Translations under genes and position numbers: made by a program
DNA from: CBDCFT01 sp965216365
Lineage (GTDB): Bacteria; Pseudomonadota; Gammaproteobacteria; Arenicellales; CBDCFT01
Assembly: GCA_965216365.1 (NCBI GenBank)
Contig: CBDCFT010000022.1
Coordinates: forward strand, 92,982-156,981
DNA length: 64,000 nt
Direction of reading: 5' to 3'
Shown: piece by piece, positions 19,630 to 28,601 of the stretch
Layout of the letters: the number at the start of each line of letters is the position of its first letter
How positions within the stretch are numbered: position 1 is the first letter of the stretch
Notes under the pieces: generated by a model
What the model saw: only the letters and a program-made list of their open reading frames with translations
The model's database searches: none
What the model was told of the DNA's origin: nothing

Positions 19630-20091
19630 TTACCCAAGGGCCGCCTTACGTGCCTTGTTCGATAACTCCTTGGCTTTAGGTAAGCGTTTCGCAATAGCCT
19701 GGAAATTAGGACCTTTACGTACATCTGCGATACCTTCCGTTCCGTTTTCACGATAATAATTCTCTACTACTTCAATGTATTTCTCACAGTATGCAACCTC
19801 CTGTTCGAAATTCTTCTCCTTTCTTGAAAGAATCGCAACACGCTCAAAATAGTAAGGTGCTGGAACAAGCCCAGCCGTGTACATTGTTTTAATTTCTGCG
19901 TCACAGCACTTTTTCATATACTCAATATCGTGCTTCTTTTCCTCAGCATATTCCCAAGTTTGTTTTCCTTCCACCAAATTAGCACCATCGGAAACTTCCG
20001 CTATTAACTCACCACTTGTCTTTGGCGAACCGTTTGTTTGATGAAATTCTGGTTTTTTCTTTTTGAATAGTTTTTCTAAGATACTCATCAT
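19630..20091 (-). CDS. Hypothetical protein, 153 residues
   Basis: I do not recognise this protein. It begins with a short Lys-rich helix (FKKKKPEF), then an acidic helical region with several Lys/Glu-rich segments and two aromatic clusters (YYFERV, VVENYYREN). There is no signal peptide or membrane helix, so it is probably cytosolic. It sits with the next gene between queG and orn, two genes that are usually close neighbours in gammaproteobacteria, and its codon use is more A/T-rich, which suggests an insertion. The second Met (MSILEK) is an equally good start. Confidence 0.6.
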   Translation of the reverse strand: MMSILEKLFKKKKPEFHQTNGSPKTSGELIAEVSDGANLVEGKQTWEYAEEKKHDIEYMKKCCDAEIKTMYTAGLVPAPYYFERVAILSRKEKNFEQEVAYCEKYIEVVENYYRENGTEGIADVRKGPNFQAIAKRLPKAKELSNKARKAALG

Positions 20092-20180
20092 CTACTCTTG
20101 ACACTTAGCGGATTGAGACTCGTTGACTCACACCTGCATCTCGGAGGTTTGCCCAGTACAATGATTTGGTTGCTCGCCGA

Positions 20181-20720
20181 TCAAAAACTCTCACCCGGCG
20201 TCATCTTCTTTTGAAGGCGAACATGTTCCTCGCTGAGCTTGGCGCGTAAAAGCTTAATCATCAGTGCAAGTTCTTCCACCATATCTTTTGATAACGGTGC
20301 ATGAGCGTCACGGCTGACTGGTATTGCCAACGGATCGTTGCCGACGTTGGCAACCGTGACTTTCACCGACCGGCTATCGGAGTCCGAGTGTGCTTGGTCT
20401 TTTTTACGAGCCCGCCCAACCTGCTCATGCACACGCCGCTGCTCATCGGAAAGAACCTGCAAATATTCGCTTGGAAGGTGCTTTCTGACATCCTCGCTGC
20501 CCCTGTTTCCAGAGAAGGGGGTCCAGTACGAAACTATCAGTGCCGTGTTCAAACAGCGAAGAAGGCGTTTATCAGCATGCACGGTGGCACTGTGCAGTTT
20601 TCTATCGAGAATTTGCTCTGCGCACTCTCGCGCATGAGACAAGTCTGCTTCCGCTTGGACAATGCGTTTAAACAGCTTTCGATCTTCGTGCATAGTAATA
20701 GCGTAATAAGAGACAGACAA
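20181..20720 (-). CDS. Hypothetical protein, 179 residues
   Basis: Not recognised. A soluble helical protein with many charged residues; a central segment (SYWTPFSGNRG, about residues 64-74) looks like a conserved loop, and the C-terminus is a long amphipathic helix (KDMVEELALMIKLLRAKL). The internal ATG ten residues in (MHEDRKLF) may be the true start. Same strand as the preceding unknown with a 90-base gap. The two may form a small accessory unit between queG and orn. Confidence 0.55.
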   Translation of the reverse strand: MSVSYYAITMHEDRKLFKRIVQAEADLSHARECAEQILDRKLHSATVHADKRLLRCLNTALIVSYWTPFSGNRGSEDVRKHLPSEYLQVLSDEQRRVHEQVGRARKKDQAHSDSDSRSVKVTVANVGNDPLAIPVSRDAHAPLSKDMVEELALMIKLLRAKLSEEHVRLQKKMTPGESF

Positions 20721-20790
20721 CCGTTGACTTTCAAAATATCATTCGAACGGCTGAAATCTCGATCTAATTAACTCGTCAACTTAACTAAGA

Positions 20791-21336
20791 TTAGCGCTTA
20801 AAAATATGCTCACGATAAAACTTGAGTTCTTCGATGGATTCGCGGATATCGTCCAGTGCGCGGTGGGTGTTGTTTTTGTCGAATTTTGCGGCAATGTCAG
20901 GATACCAGCGTAGCGCCAGCTCTTTGACTGAACTGACATCGATGTTACGGTAATGCATGTAGTCTTGCAGGTTCCGCATATAGCGATAGAGGAATCGGCG
21001 ATCCTGACTAATCGAGTTTCCACACAATGGCGATTTGCCTTTTGGAATGTATTCACTCAAAAAAGCGATGGTTTGTTGTTCCGCTTCCTGTTCACTGATA
21101 GCGGATGCCCGCACGCGCTCTACCAGACCGGTTGCTGTGTGCGTTGTCGTATTCCACTCGTCCATTCCATCCAGCAATTCTTCGGATTGATGAATAGCAA
21201 TCACCGGCCCTTCCGCGACAATATTCAAATCACTGTCGGTGACGATACTGGCGATTTCAATGATGCGATCACGATCGGGATACAACCCGGTCATTTCTAG
21301 ATCTATCCAGACCAGCGCGTTTGCGTCCTGGGTCAT
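20791..21336 (-). CDS. orn: Oligoribonuclease
   Basis: DEDDh 3'-to-5' exonuclease that degrades the last 2-5-nucleotide RNAs and pGpG. 181 residues. The acidic residues are in WIDLEMTGL near the N-terminus, in the middle region and in HRALDDIRESIEELKFYREH near the C-terminus, with the His preceding the last Asp. Four bases separate it from recR, so it is probably the last gene of a dnaX-ybaB-recR-orn transcript. Confidence 0.96.
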   Translation of the reverse strand: MTQDANALVWIDLEMTGLYPDRDRIIEIASIVTDSDLNIVAEGPVIAIHQSEELLDGMDEWNTTTHTATGLVERVRASAISEQEAEQQTIAFLSEYIPKGKSPLCGNSISQDRRFLYRYMRNLQDYMHYRNIDVSSVKELALRWYPDIAAKFDKNNTHRALDDIRESIEELKFYREHIFKR

Positions 21337-21339
21337 GGG

Positions 21340-21942
21340 TTAAACCGCGAGTGTTCTTCGATCATTAAATGCCTGAGTCAAAGTCCCCGCGTCCATATAT
21401 TCCAACTCGCCACCGACCGGCACTCCGCGTGCGAGTCGCGTCACATTGTTGACGTCGTCTTTAATGAGATCGGCAACATAGTCCGCCGTCGCTTCACCTT
21501 CCACCGTCAGATTGGTCGCCAGGATGACTTCTTCGACTTCCGGGTCTTTGACAACTTGGGTCAGTTTTTCGATGCCGAGTTGATCGGGGCCGATACCGTC
21601 GAGTGGCGAGATGTGTCCCATTAGTACGAAAAACATACCTTTGTAAAAACCCGCTTGTTCGATGGACTCCAGGTCGGCGGGGGTCTCTACAACGCACAAC
21701 AGGTTTTTGCAGCGCCGTGGCGACGAGCAAATATCGCACTGTGTGTTCTCACTGAAATTGTTACAGCGTTCACAATGATTAATCTTTGACACGGCAACTT
21801 GAATGGCATCGGCAATCATTTTTGCCCCTTCGCGATCCCGCTCCAGTAAATGAAACGCCATACGTTGCGCGCTTTTTGGCCCGACGCCGGGCAAGCGTCG
21901 CAGCGCCTGTTTCAAGACCTCTATCGAGCGCGAATCGGACAC
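21340..21942 (-). CDS. recR: Recombination mediator RecR
   Basis: Works with RecF and RecO to load RecA on gapped DNA. 200 residues: helix-hairpin-helix (PGVGPKSAQRMAFHLL), a four-Cys zinc motif (CERCNNFSENTQCDIC), then a Toprim domain starting at VVETPADLESIE with a C-terminal Walker-like region. Immediately after ybaB, as usual. Confidence 0.97.
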   Translation of the reverse strand: MSDSRSIEVLKQALRRLPGVGPKSAQRMAFHLLERDREGAKMIADAIQVAVSKINHCERCNNFSENTQCDICSSPRRCKNLLCVVETPADLESIEQAGFYKGMFFVLMGHISPLDGIGPDQLGIEKLTQVVKDPEVEEVILATNLTVEGEATADYVADLIKDDVNNVTRLARGVPVGGELEYMDAGTLTQAFNDRRTLAV

Positions 21943-21953
21943 AATGAACCCGC

Positions 21954-22274
21954 TTACAGCGGCAAATTCAAACCGGGGATATTCAATCCGGAGGCCAGAC
22001 CGCTCATTCTCTCCTGAGCGGTTTTTTCCACCTTGCGCACGGCGTCGTTAATTGCCGCTGCGATTAAGTCTTCCAACACTTCTTTATCGTCTCCAAGCAG
22101 TGCGTCATCAATTTCGATGCGTTTCACGTCATGCCGACAAGTCATGGTCACCGAGATCAAACCACCACCCGCTTCGCCTTTGACTTCCAGCTTGGCCAAT
22201 TCTTCCTGTGCCTTACGCAGGTTTTCTTGCATTTCCTGCGCTTTTTTCATGATGTTGTCTAATCCACCTACCAT
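21954..22274 (-). CDS. YbaB/EbfC family nucleoid-associated protein
   Basis: 106-residue dimeric DNA-binding protein with the typical MKKAQEMQENLRKAQEEL coiled-coil start and GGGLISVTMTCRHDVKRIEID core. It lies between dnaX (2-base gap) and recR, an order conserved across most bacteria. It may bind curved or recombinogenic DNA; its exact role is unsettled. Confidence 0.95.
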   Translation of the reverse strand: MVGGLDNIMKKAQEMQENLRKAQEELAKLEVKGEAGGGLISVTMTCRHDVKRIEIDDALLGDDKEVLEDLIAAAINDAVRKVEKTAQERMSGLASGLNIPGLNLPL

Positions 22275-22276
22275 TG

Positions 22277-23992
22277 TTAATTCACCTCGTCGCCCGCGGG
22301 CATTACTGATTCCGGAATAATTGTCGCACCAAATCGATCCATCAACTCCTGCACATTGGGATCGTTTTCTATATCCGTATGTGCTTGTGCTATGGCCTGT
22401 TGTCTTTGTCTGGCGCGGGTTTTTGCTGCTGTTTCATTCGGCGCGTCATCGCTGATTCGCACTTTTAGTTTGATCTCCTGTGCCATCGCCTTGGATAACT
22501 CCTGCTCTATCACACCCTGACGATCCGTGTTGTGCATGGATTTATGTGCGTTGTCCAAAACGACAGACAACACGCCATTTTCCAGATGGACCGGTGCGAT
22601 GTTCATGGCCACTTCGCGTGTAATCGATGCGATATTCAAGCTACAAATCAGATCCGCCCATGTTTCGGCATCGCCAATTATCGTTTCGATATTGCCTTTA
22701 GCAATCTTGTTATCGGCCACACCCGAATTCGAATCGCTCACCAGGGTGGGCTTTGGCGCGGGTTCGGCAATACTATTCGCGATAGGGGTAACGCTCGTTG
22801 AGACAGCGGCAGATTGTTGCCCACTGGCACTATTGGCGGATTTTTTTTTCGTGAGTGACGTTTTAACGCTTTTCGGCCTTGCAGGTGGCATCGCCTCACC
22901 ACTCGCCGAATCCGGTTTGAATGCCAACATGCGCAACAAGGCCATTTCGAATCCCGTTCGCGGATCCGGCGCCAGGGGCAGATCGCGCTTACCTATCAAA
23001 CCGATCTGATAAAACAGTTGCAAATCTTCCGCGTTCAGTTGCTCGGCAAACTGCTTGATGTTTTGCTCGTCGAAACGCGACTTGTCAACCGCATCCGGTG
23101 CTTGTTGATACAAAGCCACAAGATGTATCAGTAACAGTAAATCGTCCAAAGCAGTGATGTAGTCAAGCGATTGCTCAGACATGGTCGCTACCACGCTCAG
23201 TACTGAAGCTGCATCCTGACCAGCCAGGTGAGTGAGCAGATCCACGACATGATGATGATCAATCATGCCCAACATGTCACGCGCACTCGCCGTCTCCAGC
23301 TTACCTCCGACATAGGCAATAGCCTGATCCAGCAGACTCAACCCATCGCGCAAACTTCCGGCTGCGGAGCGCGCGAGAATGATTAACGCGTCTTGATCGA
23401 ACTCGATCTTTTCCGCTTTCAGTATTTTCTCGAGCTGGGCGGCAATCTGTTCCACATCCAACGCACGCAAATTAAACTGCAAACAACGCGACAAGATGGT
23501 GGCTGGTAATTTTTGCGGGTCGGTAGTGGCCAATAAAAATTTGACGTGAGGTGGCGGCTCTTCCAGGGTTTTTAACAATGCGTTAAAGCTGTGCCCGGAA
23601 AGCATGTGCACTTCGTCGATGAGATAAACCTTGTGGCGCCCCTGGGTCGGCGTGTACTGGACATTGTCGAGTAACTCGCGTGTATCATCGACTTTGGTGC
23701 GCGACGCGGCATCGACTTCGAGTAAGTCGATAAAGCGACCTTCATCGATACTTTCACATGCGGAACATTTGCCACAGGGTTTGGAACTGACACCCTTCTC
23801 GCAATTTAACGCTTTGGCAAGGATTCGCGCTAACGTGGTTTTGCCGACGCCACGTGTACCGGTAAACAGAAACGCGTGGTGTACACGATCATTGTCCAAC
23901 GCGTTAGACAACGCGGACACCACGTGTTGCTGGCCGACGACATCAGCAAAGGTATGCGGACGCCAACGACGCGCGAGGGCCTGGTAAGTCAT
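22277..23992 (-). CDS. dnaX: DNA polymerase III subunits tau and (by slippage) gamma
   Basis: Clamp-loader ATPase of 571 residues. Walker A GTRGVGKTT at 45-53, a four-Cys zinc module (C64, C73, C76, C79), Walker B LIDEVHM at 124-130 and the SRC sensor at 168-170. After clamp-loader domain III (about residue 360) comes a Lys/Ser/Ala-rich linker and the tau-specific C-terminal domains that bind the polymerase alpha subunit and DnaB. Codons 382-384 are an uninterrupted A9 run that can yield a short gamma product (see separate feature). Head of the dnaX-ybaB-recR-orn run; next to the 4.5S RNA gene. Confidence 0.96.
   Translation of the reverse strand: MTYQALARRWRPHTFADVVGQQHVVSALSNALDNDRVHHAFLFTGTRGVGKTTLARILAKALNCEKGVSSKPCGKCSACESIDEGRFIDLLEVDAASRTKVDDTRELLDNVQYTPTQGRHKVYLIDEVHMLSGHSFNALLKTLEEPPPHVKFLLATTDPQKLPATILSRCLQFNLRALDVEQIAAQLEKILKAEKIEFDQDALIILARSAAGSLRDGLSLLDQAIAYVGGKLETASARDMLGMIDHHHVVDLLTHLAGQDAASVLSVVATMSEQSLDYITALDDLLLLIHLVALYQQAPDAVDKSRFDEQNIKQFAEQLNAEDLQLFYQIGLIGKRDLPLAPDPRTGFEMALLRMLAFKPDSASGEAMPPARPKSVKTSLTKKKSANSASGQQSAAVSTSVTPIANSIAEPAPKPTLVSDSNSGVADNKIAKGNIETIIGDAETWADLICSLNIASITREVAMNIAPVHLENGVLSVVLDNAHKSMHNTDRQGVIEQELSKAMAQEIKLKVRISDDAPNETAAKTRARQRQQAIAQAHTDIENDPNVQELMDRFGATIIPESVMPAGDEVN
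22841..22849 (-). promoter_or_regulatory. A9 slippage tract in dnaX that would yield the gamma subunit
   Basis: Three consecutive AAA codons (Lys382-Lys384) make a run of nine A in the dnaX message. A -1 ribosomal slip, or one extra A from transcriptional slippage, gives Ile-Arg-Gln then a UAG stop. The product would be about 387 residues, ending right after domain III, the shape of a gamma subunit. A9 tracts in dnaX are known to act this way in Thermus; E. coli uses a different slippery heptamer. No stem-loop was searched for. Confidence 0.6.
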
Positions 23993-24043
23993 ACTGGATG
24001 AATATTACTCAATTCGATTCCGCATTACGGTATTGTTAATAAA

Positions 24044-24137
24044 GGTGGCGGCTCCAGCCAGCCTGACCCCGGCACTCGATTCAGTTGCTGCGGCTGCTTC
24101 CTTCCGGACCTGACCGGGTTCACAACCTATCGCCACC
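24044..24137 (-). ncRNA. ffs: Signal recognition particle 4.5S RNA
   Basis: On the minus strand, GGTGGCG and CGCCACC pair to close a long hairpin. Its apical part contains the invariant GGTCAGGTCCGGAAGGAAGC core, which binds Ffh, with the GGAA tetraloop. About 94 bases, close to the bacterial 4.5S size. Located just upstream of dnaX, a usual place. Confidence 0.95.
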
Positions 24138-24190
24138 GAGGAGACCGGCCTTCACCGCCATTGAACTTTATCATTTTGCGCGCCGGTTGA

Positions 24191-24281
<91 letters not shown>

Positions 24282-24388
24282 CAGCAAATCGTTATTTTTG
24301 CAAGAGCGCGCGAAAAAAATGTGCGCCGAAGGGTAAACCAGATACTGCCGCGAAGCAACGCACACTTGCAATTCACACCATTGTCGCA

Positions 24389-25552
24389 TTATTGCAAAAT
24401 GCGCTCGATACCTTTGACAAACCGGCCAACGCCTTCATCGACGCTATTGGCTTCCAGCGCACCATAGGACAGACGCAGGTAACACCCGTCGCTCAATCCA
24501 AAAGCATCGCCGGGTACCAGCGCGACTTTATGTTCTTTTATTAAACGTGTCGCCAATTCCATAGCGGACATGGTCGTATTCACTTTCACCAGGTAGAAAA
24601 ATGCGCCATCGGTTTGGGCGAGCTGAATGTGCCGATTGCCTTGCAATGCGTCTTTGACCAATAGGCGGACATCGTTCAAGCCCACGACAAAGGGCTTGCA
24701 ATAGTCACGTCCGGCCCGAAAAGCACCCAGTGCAGCGTGTTGGCTTACCACCGGTGGGCAGATCACATTGGAATCCTGAATTTTCAACACCGGATTCATC
24801 AAATGCTCCGGGATTACCATGTAACCAATACGCCAACTGGCGAACCCGTATGACTTGCTCAGGGAAAACAGGCTGATAGTGTGATCGTTGCTGTCCGCAA
24901 GTGCGGCGCCGCACACGTGTCTAACTTCGCCGTATGCAAAATATTCATAAGCTTCATCCGATATATGATAAACATTAGATTCAGCACACAACTGATTAAT
25001 TTTTAACAATATTTCTTTCTCATACACCACGCCTGATGGGTTGTTAGGCGATATGGTGACCACTGCCCTGGTGCGTGGCGTTATTGCGGTTTCTATCGTC
25101 TCCAGACGTGGCCGATAGTTTTCGTCCGTTGCCGCTATGACCGGTGCACAGCCCGCGATACGCACCGCCATTTCATTGTTGAAATAATATGGACTGAGCA
25201 AAACAATCTCATCGCCAGGATCAGCGATACTCAGAATCACGTTAAGGAATCCCATGTTACTGCCCGCAGTCACGACAACGTCGCGCTTGTCCAGATTGAT
25301 GCCGTTTTCACGCACCAGCTTTTGCCGAATGGCCTCGCGCAGGGCGGGTATGCCGGGCACATCCTGGTAAACATGGTTTTCCGGTGCACTGTTGAATTCA
25401 ATCAGGCCTTCCAGCGCCTCTGGCGGCGGCCCATAGTGCACAACACCCTGGCCCAGCGATATCGTGCCCGGTATCGTCTGGATAAGATCATTGATCACTG
25501 CAATAACCGGATCCTGCACCGACCGCAGCCGCTGCGAAATAGCCAAAGTCAT
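24389..25552 (-). CDS. Class I/II PLP-dependent aminotransferase
   Basis: 387 residues, fold type I. The PLP lysine is in SLSKSYGFASWRIGY, preceded by ISDEAYEYF with the Asp/Tyr that hold the cofactor, and NNPSGVVY with the phosphate/ring-contacting Asn. It is in the aspartate/aromatic/alanine aminotransferase group; the substrate cannot be assigned. It lies downstream of a class III aminotransferase on the same strand (63-base gap), so the two may be co-transcribed and serve one amine or amino-acid pathway (inference). Confidence 0.85.
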   Translation of the reverse strand: MTLAISQRLRSVQDPVIAVINDLIQTIPGTISLGQGVVHYGPPPEALEGLIEFNSAPENHVYQDVPGIPALREAIRQKLVRENGINLDKRDVVVTAGSNMGFLNVILSIADPGDEIVLLSPYYFNNEMAVRIAGCAPVIAATDENYRPRLETIETAITPRTRAVVTISPNNPSGVVYEKEILLKINQLCAESNVYHISDEAYEYFAYGEVRHVCGAALADSNDHTISLFSLSKSYGFASWRIGYMVIPEHLMNPVLKIQDSNVICPPVVSQHAALGAFRAGRDYCKPFVVGLNDVRLLVKDALQGNRHIQLAQTDGAFFYLVKVNTTMSAMELATRLIKEHKVALVPGDAFGLSDGCYLRLSYGALEANSVDEGVGRFVKGIERILQ

Positions 25553-25615
25553 TTAACAGCGTTGACTATTGGTTTTGTGACCGAATGATCGCGGTATTCA
25601 AAACAACTTCTCGAA

Positions 25616-26992
25616 TCAAGCTACCTTTTGCAAGGGGCCAGCGGCATCGTTCAACGCCATCTCGAAGCTGTCAAACAATTCGTCGATTTGCGTCTCGTCG
25701 ATAATCAGCGGCGGGCAGACAGCAACGGCGTCCGCCGGTAAAGCCCGCACAATCAGGCCGTGATTCATGGCATGCTGCACTATTGCTGGAGCTGCCTTCA
25801 GCGCGGGATCAAATTGCTCTTTGGTGGTTTTGTTCGCCACTATTTCCACCGCACCAATCAAACCCACACCACGCGCTTCACCGACCAGCGGATTGCCCTG
25901 CAAGCCGTGCAACCGTTCCTGGAATCGCGGCATGACTTTTCGCACATGACCGACAATATCGCGTTCCTGGTAAATCTTGAGCGTTTCCAGCGCCACGGCT
26001 GAAGAAACCGGGTGACTGCCATAGGTGTAACCCATGCCGAGCGCACCGTGTTTTTTACTTTGTTCAACAAATGCCTCATATATTTCCGGCGAAATCATGA
26101 CAGCGGCGATAGGCAGGTAAGCGGAAGACAACTGTTTGGCGCAGGTAATCATGTCGGGGGTGATATCGTATGTCTGGCTGCCCCACATATTACCGGTACG
26201 GCCAAACCCGCAAATGACTTCGTCGGTAATCATTAAAACATTGTAGCGTTTTAGAACCGTCTGGATTTTCTCGAAATAAGTCGCCGGCGGCACCATCACG
26301 CCACCCGCACCCATGACCGGTTCAGCTACAAACGCCGCCACCGTGTCCGGGTCTTCCGCCTTGATTTGTTGCTCCAGCGTATCCGCCAGTCGCGTTGCAA
26401 ACGCTTCCTCGGATTCACCCTCCTCCCCGTAACGGTAATAACACGGTGTCTCGGTGTGCAGAAATCGCTCAAGCGGCAGGTCAAAGTCCTGTTGCATCAA
26501 TGGGATAGCGGTCAAACTTCCACCAGCTACTGTAACGCCGTGATAACCGCGTTTTCGAGAAATAATTTTCTTCTTTTCCGGCCGGCCGATGGCGTTGTGG
26601 TAATACCAGGTGAATTTGATCGCGGTATCTATCGCCTCGGAACCGGAGTTGACGAAAAATGCCTTGGCCATCGGTGCCGGCGCGATAGAAATTAATTTTT
26701 CCGCAAGTCCTATAGCCGGTTCGCAGGCCCGATGGGCAAAACTGTGACTGTACGGCAGTTTTTTCAACTGCTCGGTCGCCGCATCCACCAGACGCGGCTC
26801 GCTAAAACCGAGCGAGGTACACCACAATCCGGCTAAACCCTCCAAATAGCGGTTTCCCTTGTTATCCCATACATAAATGCCCTCACCACGCTCAATGACC
26901 AGCGGGCCTTGCTCCTCATGCAGCGCCAGGTTGGTATACGGGTGTAAACTGTATTGAATATCTTTTTCGGCTAATGTGTTTGTATTTGACAT
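25616..26992 (-). CDS. Class III omega-aminotransferase
   Basis: 458 residues. The class III core is clear: VNSGSEAIDTAIKFTWYY in the cofactor-phosphate region, MITDEVICGFGRTG with the Asp contacting the PLP nitrogen, and the Schiff-base Lys in CAKQLSSAYLP. It resembles omega-amino acid or amine:pyruvate aminotransferases (beta-alanine, taurine or putrescine type); which one is not decidable by eye. First gene of a two-gene leftward unit, with a 200-base divergent promoter region shared with the pseudokinase gene. Confidence 0.85.
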   Translation of the reverse strand: MSNTNTLAEKDIQYSLHPYTNLALHEEQGPLVIERGEGIYVWDNKGNRYLEGLAGLWCTSLGFSEPRLVDAATEQLKKLPYSHSFAHRACEPAIGLAEKLISIAPAPMAKAFFVNSGSEAIDTAIKFTWYYHNAIGRPEKKKIISRKRGYHGVTVAGGSLTAIPLMQQDFDLPLERFLHTETPCYYRYGEEGESEEAFATRLADTLEQQIKAEDPDTVAAFVAEPVMGAGGVMVPPATYFEKIQTVLKRYNVLMITDEVICGFGRTGNMWGSQTYDITPDMITCAKQLSSAYLPIAAVMISPEIYEAFVEQSKKHGALGMGYTYGSHPVSSAVALETLKIYQERDIVGHVRKVMPRFQERLHGLQGNPLVGEARGVGLIGAVEIVANKTTKEQFDPALKAAPAIVQHAMNHGLIVRALPADAVAVCPPLIIDETQIDELFDSFEMALNDAAGPLQKVA

Positions 26993-27192
26993 GATAATTT
27001 TCCTGCACTAATCAGTTTAACATTGGGCTATTACGGGGCTTTTTCCCGTAGCTTCGCCCAGCTAAAATAAACCTTCTGTATAGTTCACTGTCCAAACCCT
27101 TGCTGCACGTATGTATTGTGATTCAACTTTCTTTCAACAAACGCATTTGATGGCGTTTGTAATCGTTAACGCATGATGTTTCATTTTACCCG

Positions 27193-28593
27193 ATGAGCAC
27201 ATTCGAATCAGGCGACGAAACCTCTAAAACCCCTTATCTGCAACCGGGCGAAAGCGACGGTGCGGTCACTATAAAGCGCTGTCTTACCGCCAGCAACCAC
27301 GGATTTATCTACCTGGCCAGGGACATTGCAAATGGCCGGCCGGTGTTTTTACAGGAATACTTCCCCACCGGTGTTGCCATGCGCAATGATGACCGCAGTG
27401 TCAGCCCGCGCTCAAAAAAAACCAGTGCGTTGTTCGAAGAAGGATTGACCCAGTTCTTACAGGATGCGCGCACTCTCAGCCAGATAAACGATCCACACAT
27501 TGCACATGTACAACGGTACATGGAAAACAACGGCACTGCTTATATGACCATCGACGGCGATCATGGTCAACTGCTGAGTGAACATTTAAAACATCAGCAT
27601 GAACGGTTTACCGAAGAAGACATTCGCCAGTTATTGTTTTCGTTGATGAAAGGTCTCAGTGTTATTCACGACCGTCATGTCTTCCATCGTGACCTCCACC
27701 CGGGACACGTTTATTTGCGTGACATCGGGCCGGCCCTGTTATTGGGCTTTGGCGCCAATTCACAGCATCTTCCATCCGGTGCGGATCGCAGCATTTTGTC
27801 GGATATGGCAACTACCGGCTATTCACCGGTGGAGCGTTATCAACAAGGCGGTCGTATCGGCCCATCCACTGACTTGTACTCGCTGGGCGCGATCATTTAC
27901 CGCTGTATCACGGGCATAACGCCGGTTGAAGCAAAGCGACGCGTCGCCGCTTCCATGAACAACGAAGAAGACCCGCTCGTTCCTGCGCGCGAAATACTGC
28001 GCGGCAAATACAGTAGTGGGTTTCTTGGCGTGGTGGACTGGATGCTGCAACCCATTGCATCGGATCGACCCGACTCCGTGCAAACCGTCCTGGGCCTGCT
28101 CGCACGCAGCCGCATACGCGAAGACAATAAACGATTGCAACCTAAGGTCGTCGATAACACAAAGATCGACACACCGCCCGCCCGCGCACCGCTGACCGCC
28201 GTTAAGGACGAGCCGGCTGATAATAGTTTGCAGGCGTCGACAGCCACACGGCGCAATGCCCTGCCAATCCAGAGATTGTTCCGGCGCGTGGGTTGGATAA
28301 GCTGGACCGTGTTGGGGTGCGCGGCGTTAATTACGCTGGGGTATTTCGGTTTCAAATCACCCGTGCCACCTGATACAAGCGAGACGCAGGAGTCAATCGC
28401 TCAATTAGCGCCCGCCGAGAATACAGACGACATCGCCGTTGAACAGCAGGGCGGAATTGCACCGGGGCAAGCCCCGGCGGACAAACTGCCGCCTTCGAAA
28501 ATTCCAACCTCGACGCGCTCGAATGGCACGCCCAGTTCTGCGAGCAGCCAGCGCGGCCGGCAGTCGCGAGTCCATGGTTTGCTGCTTCCGTAG
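27193..28593 (+). CDS. Membrane-anchored Ser/Thr kinase-like protein, probable pseudokinase (C-terminus chimeric)
   Basis: The N-terminal 300 residues follow the protein-kinase fold, but key residues are changed. The ATP-binding Lys is Gln54 (FLQEYFP, normally IKEYFP). The catalytic-loop Asn is His172 (HRDLHPGHV). The DFG Asp is Gly185 (GFG). HRD (165-167), the activation-loop end (SPVE, 211-214) and DLYSLG (227-232) remain. A single transmembrane helix follows (about 374-393), so the kinase-like part is cytosolic and the tail would be periplasmic. The real C-terminus is unknown because the contig appears to switch genome near codon 425; the last ~40 codons are read from the foreign side. Confidence 0.75.
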   Translation: MSTFESGDETSKTPYLQPGESDGAVTIKRCLTASNHGFIYLARDIANGRPVFLQEYFPTGVAMRNDDRSVSPRSKKTSALFEEGLTQFLQDARTLSQINDPHIAHVQRYMENNGTAYMTIDGDHGQLLSEHLKHQHERFTEEDIRQLLFSLMKGLSVIHDRHVFHRDLHPGHVYLRDIGPALLLGFGANSQHLPSGADRSILSDMATTGYSPVERYQQGGRIGPSTDLYSLGAIIYRCITGITPVEAKRRVAASMNNEEDPLVPAREILRGKYSSGFLGVVDWMLQPIASDRPDSVQTVLGLLARSRIREDNKRLQPKVVDNTKIDTPPARAPLTAVKDEPADNSLQASTATRRNALPIQRLFRRVGWISWTVLGCAALITLGYFGFKSPVPPDTSETQESIAQLAPAENTDDIAVEQQGGIAPGQAPADKLPPSKIPTSTRSNGTPSSASSQRGRQSRVHGLLLP

Positions 28594-28601
28594 ATCTTCA
28601 T
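28401..28601 (-). pseudogene. Glutathione S-transferase, N-terminal fragment cut at the junction
   Basis: From a good start (GGAG about 6 bases before the ATG at 28601) the first ~42 residues read as a GST thioredoxin-like domain: MKIYGSSKPWTRDCRPRWLL, then GVPFERVEVGIFEGGS. Homology to the family fades near the palindrome at 28462-28477 and the frame closes at 28401, well short of the ~200 residues expected. The rest of the gene is therefore missing, most simply because the contig changes genome. Reactive GST residues cannot be judged from so short a piece. Confidence 0.6.
28440..28500. other. Probable contig chimera junction at a palindrome
   Basis: Gammaproteobacterial sequence on the left meets high-G+C Myxococcota-like sequence on the right. 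The perfect palindrome CCGGGGC-AA-GCCCCGG occupies 28462-28477. To its left the pseudokinase gene loses its end; to its right a leftward GST gene loses its C-terminal part. Both truncations at one point fit an assembly or template-switch artefact better than a natural insertion. Confidence 0.7.
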
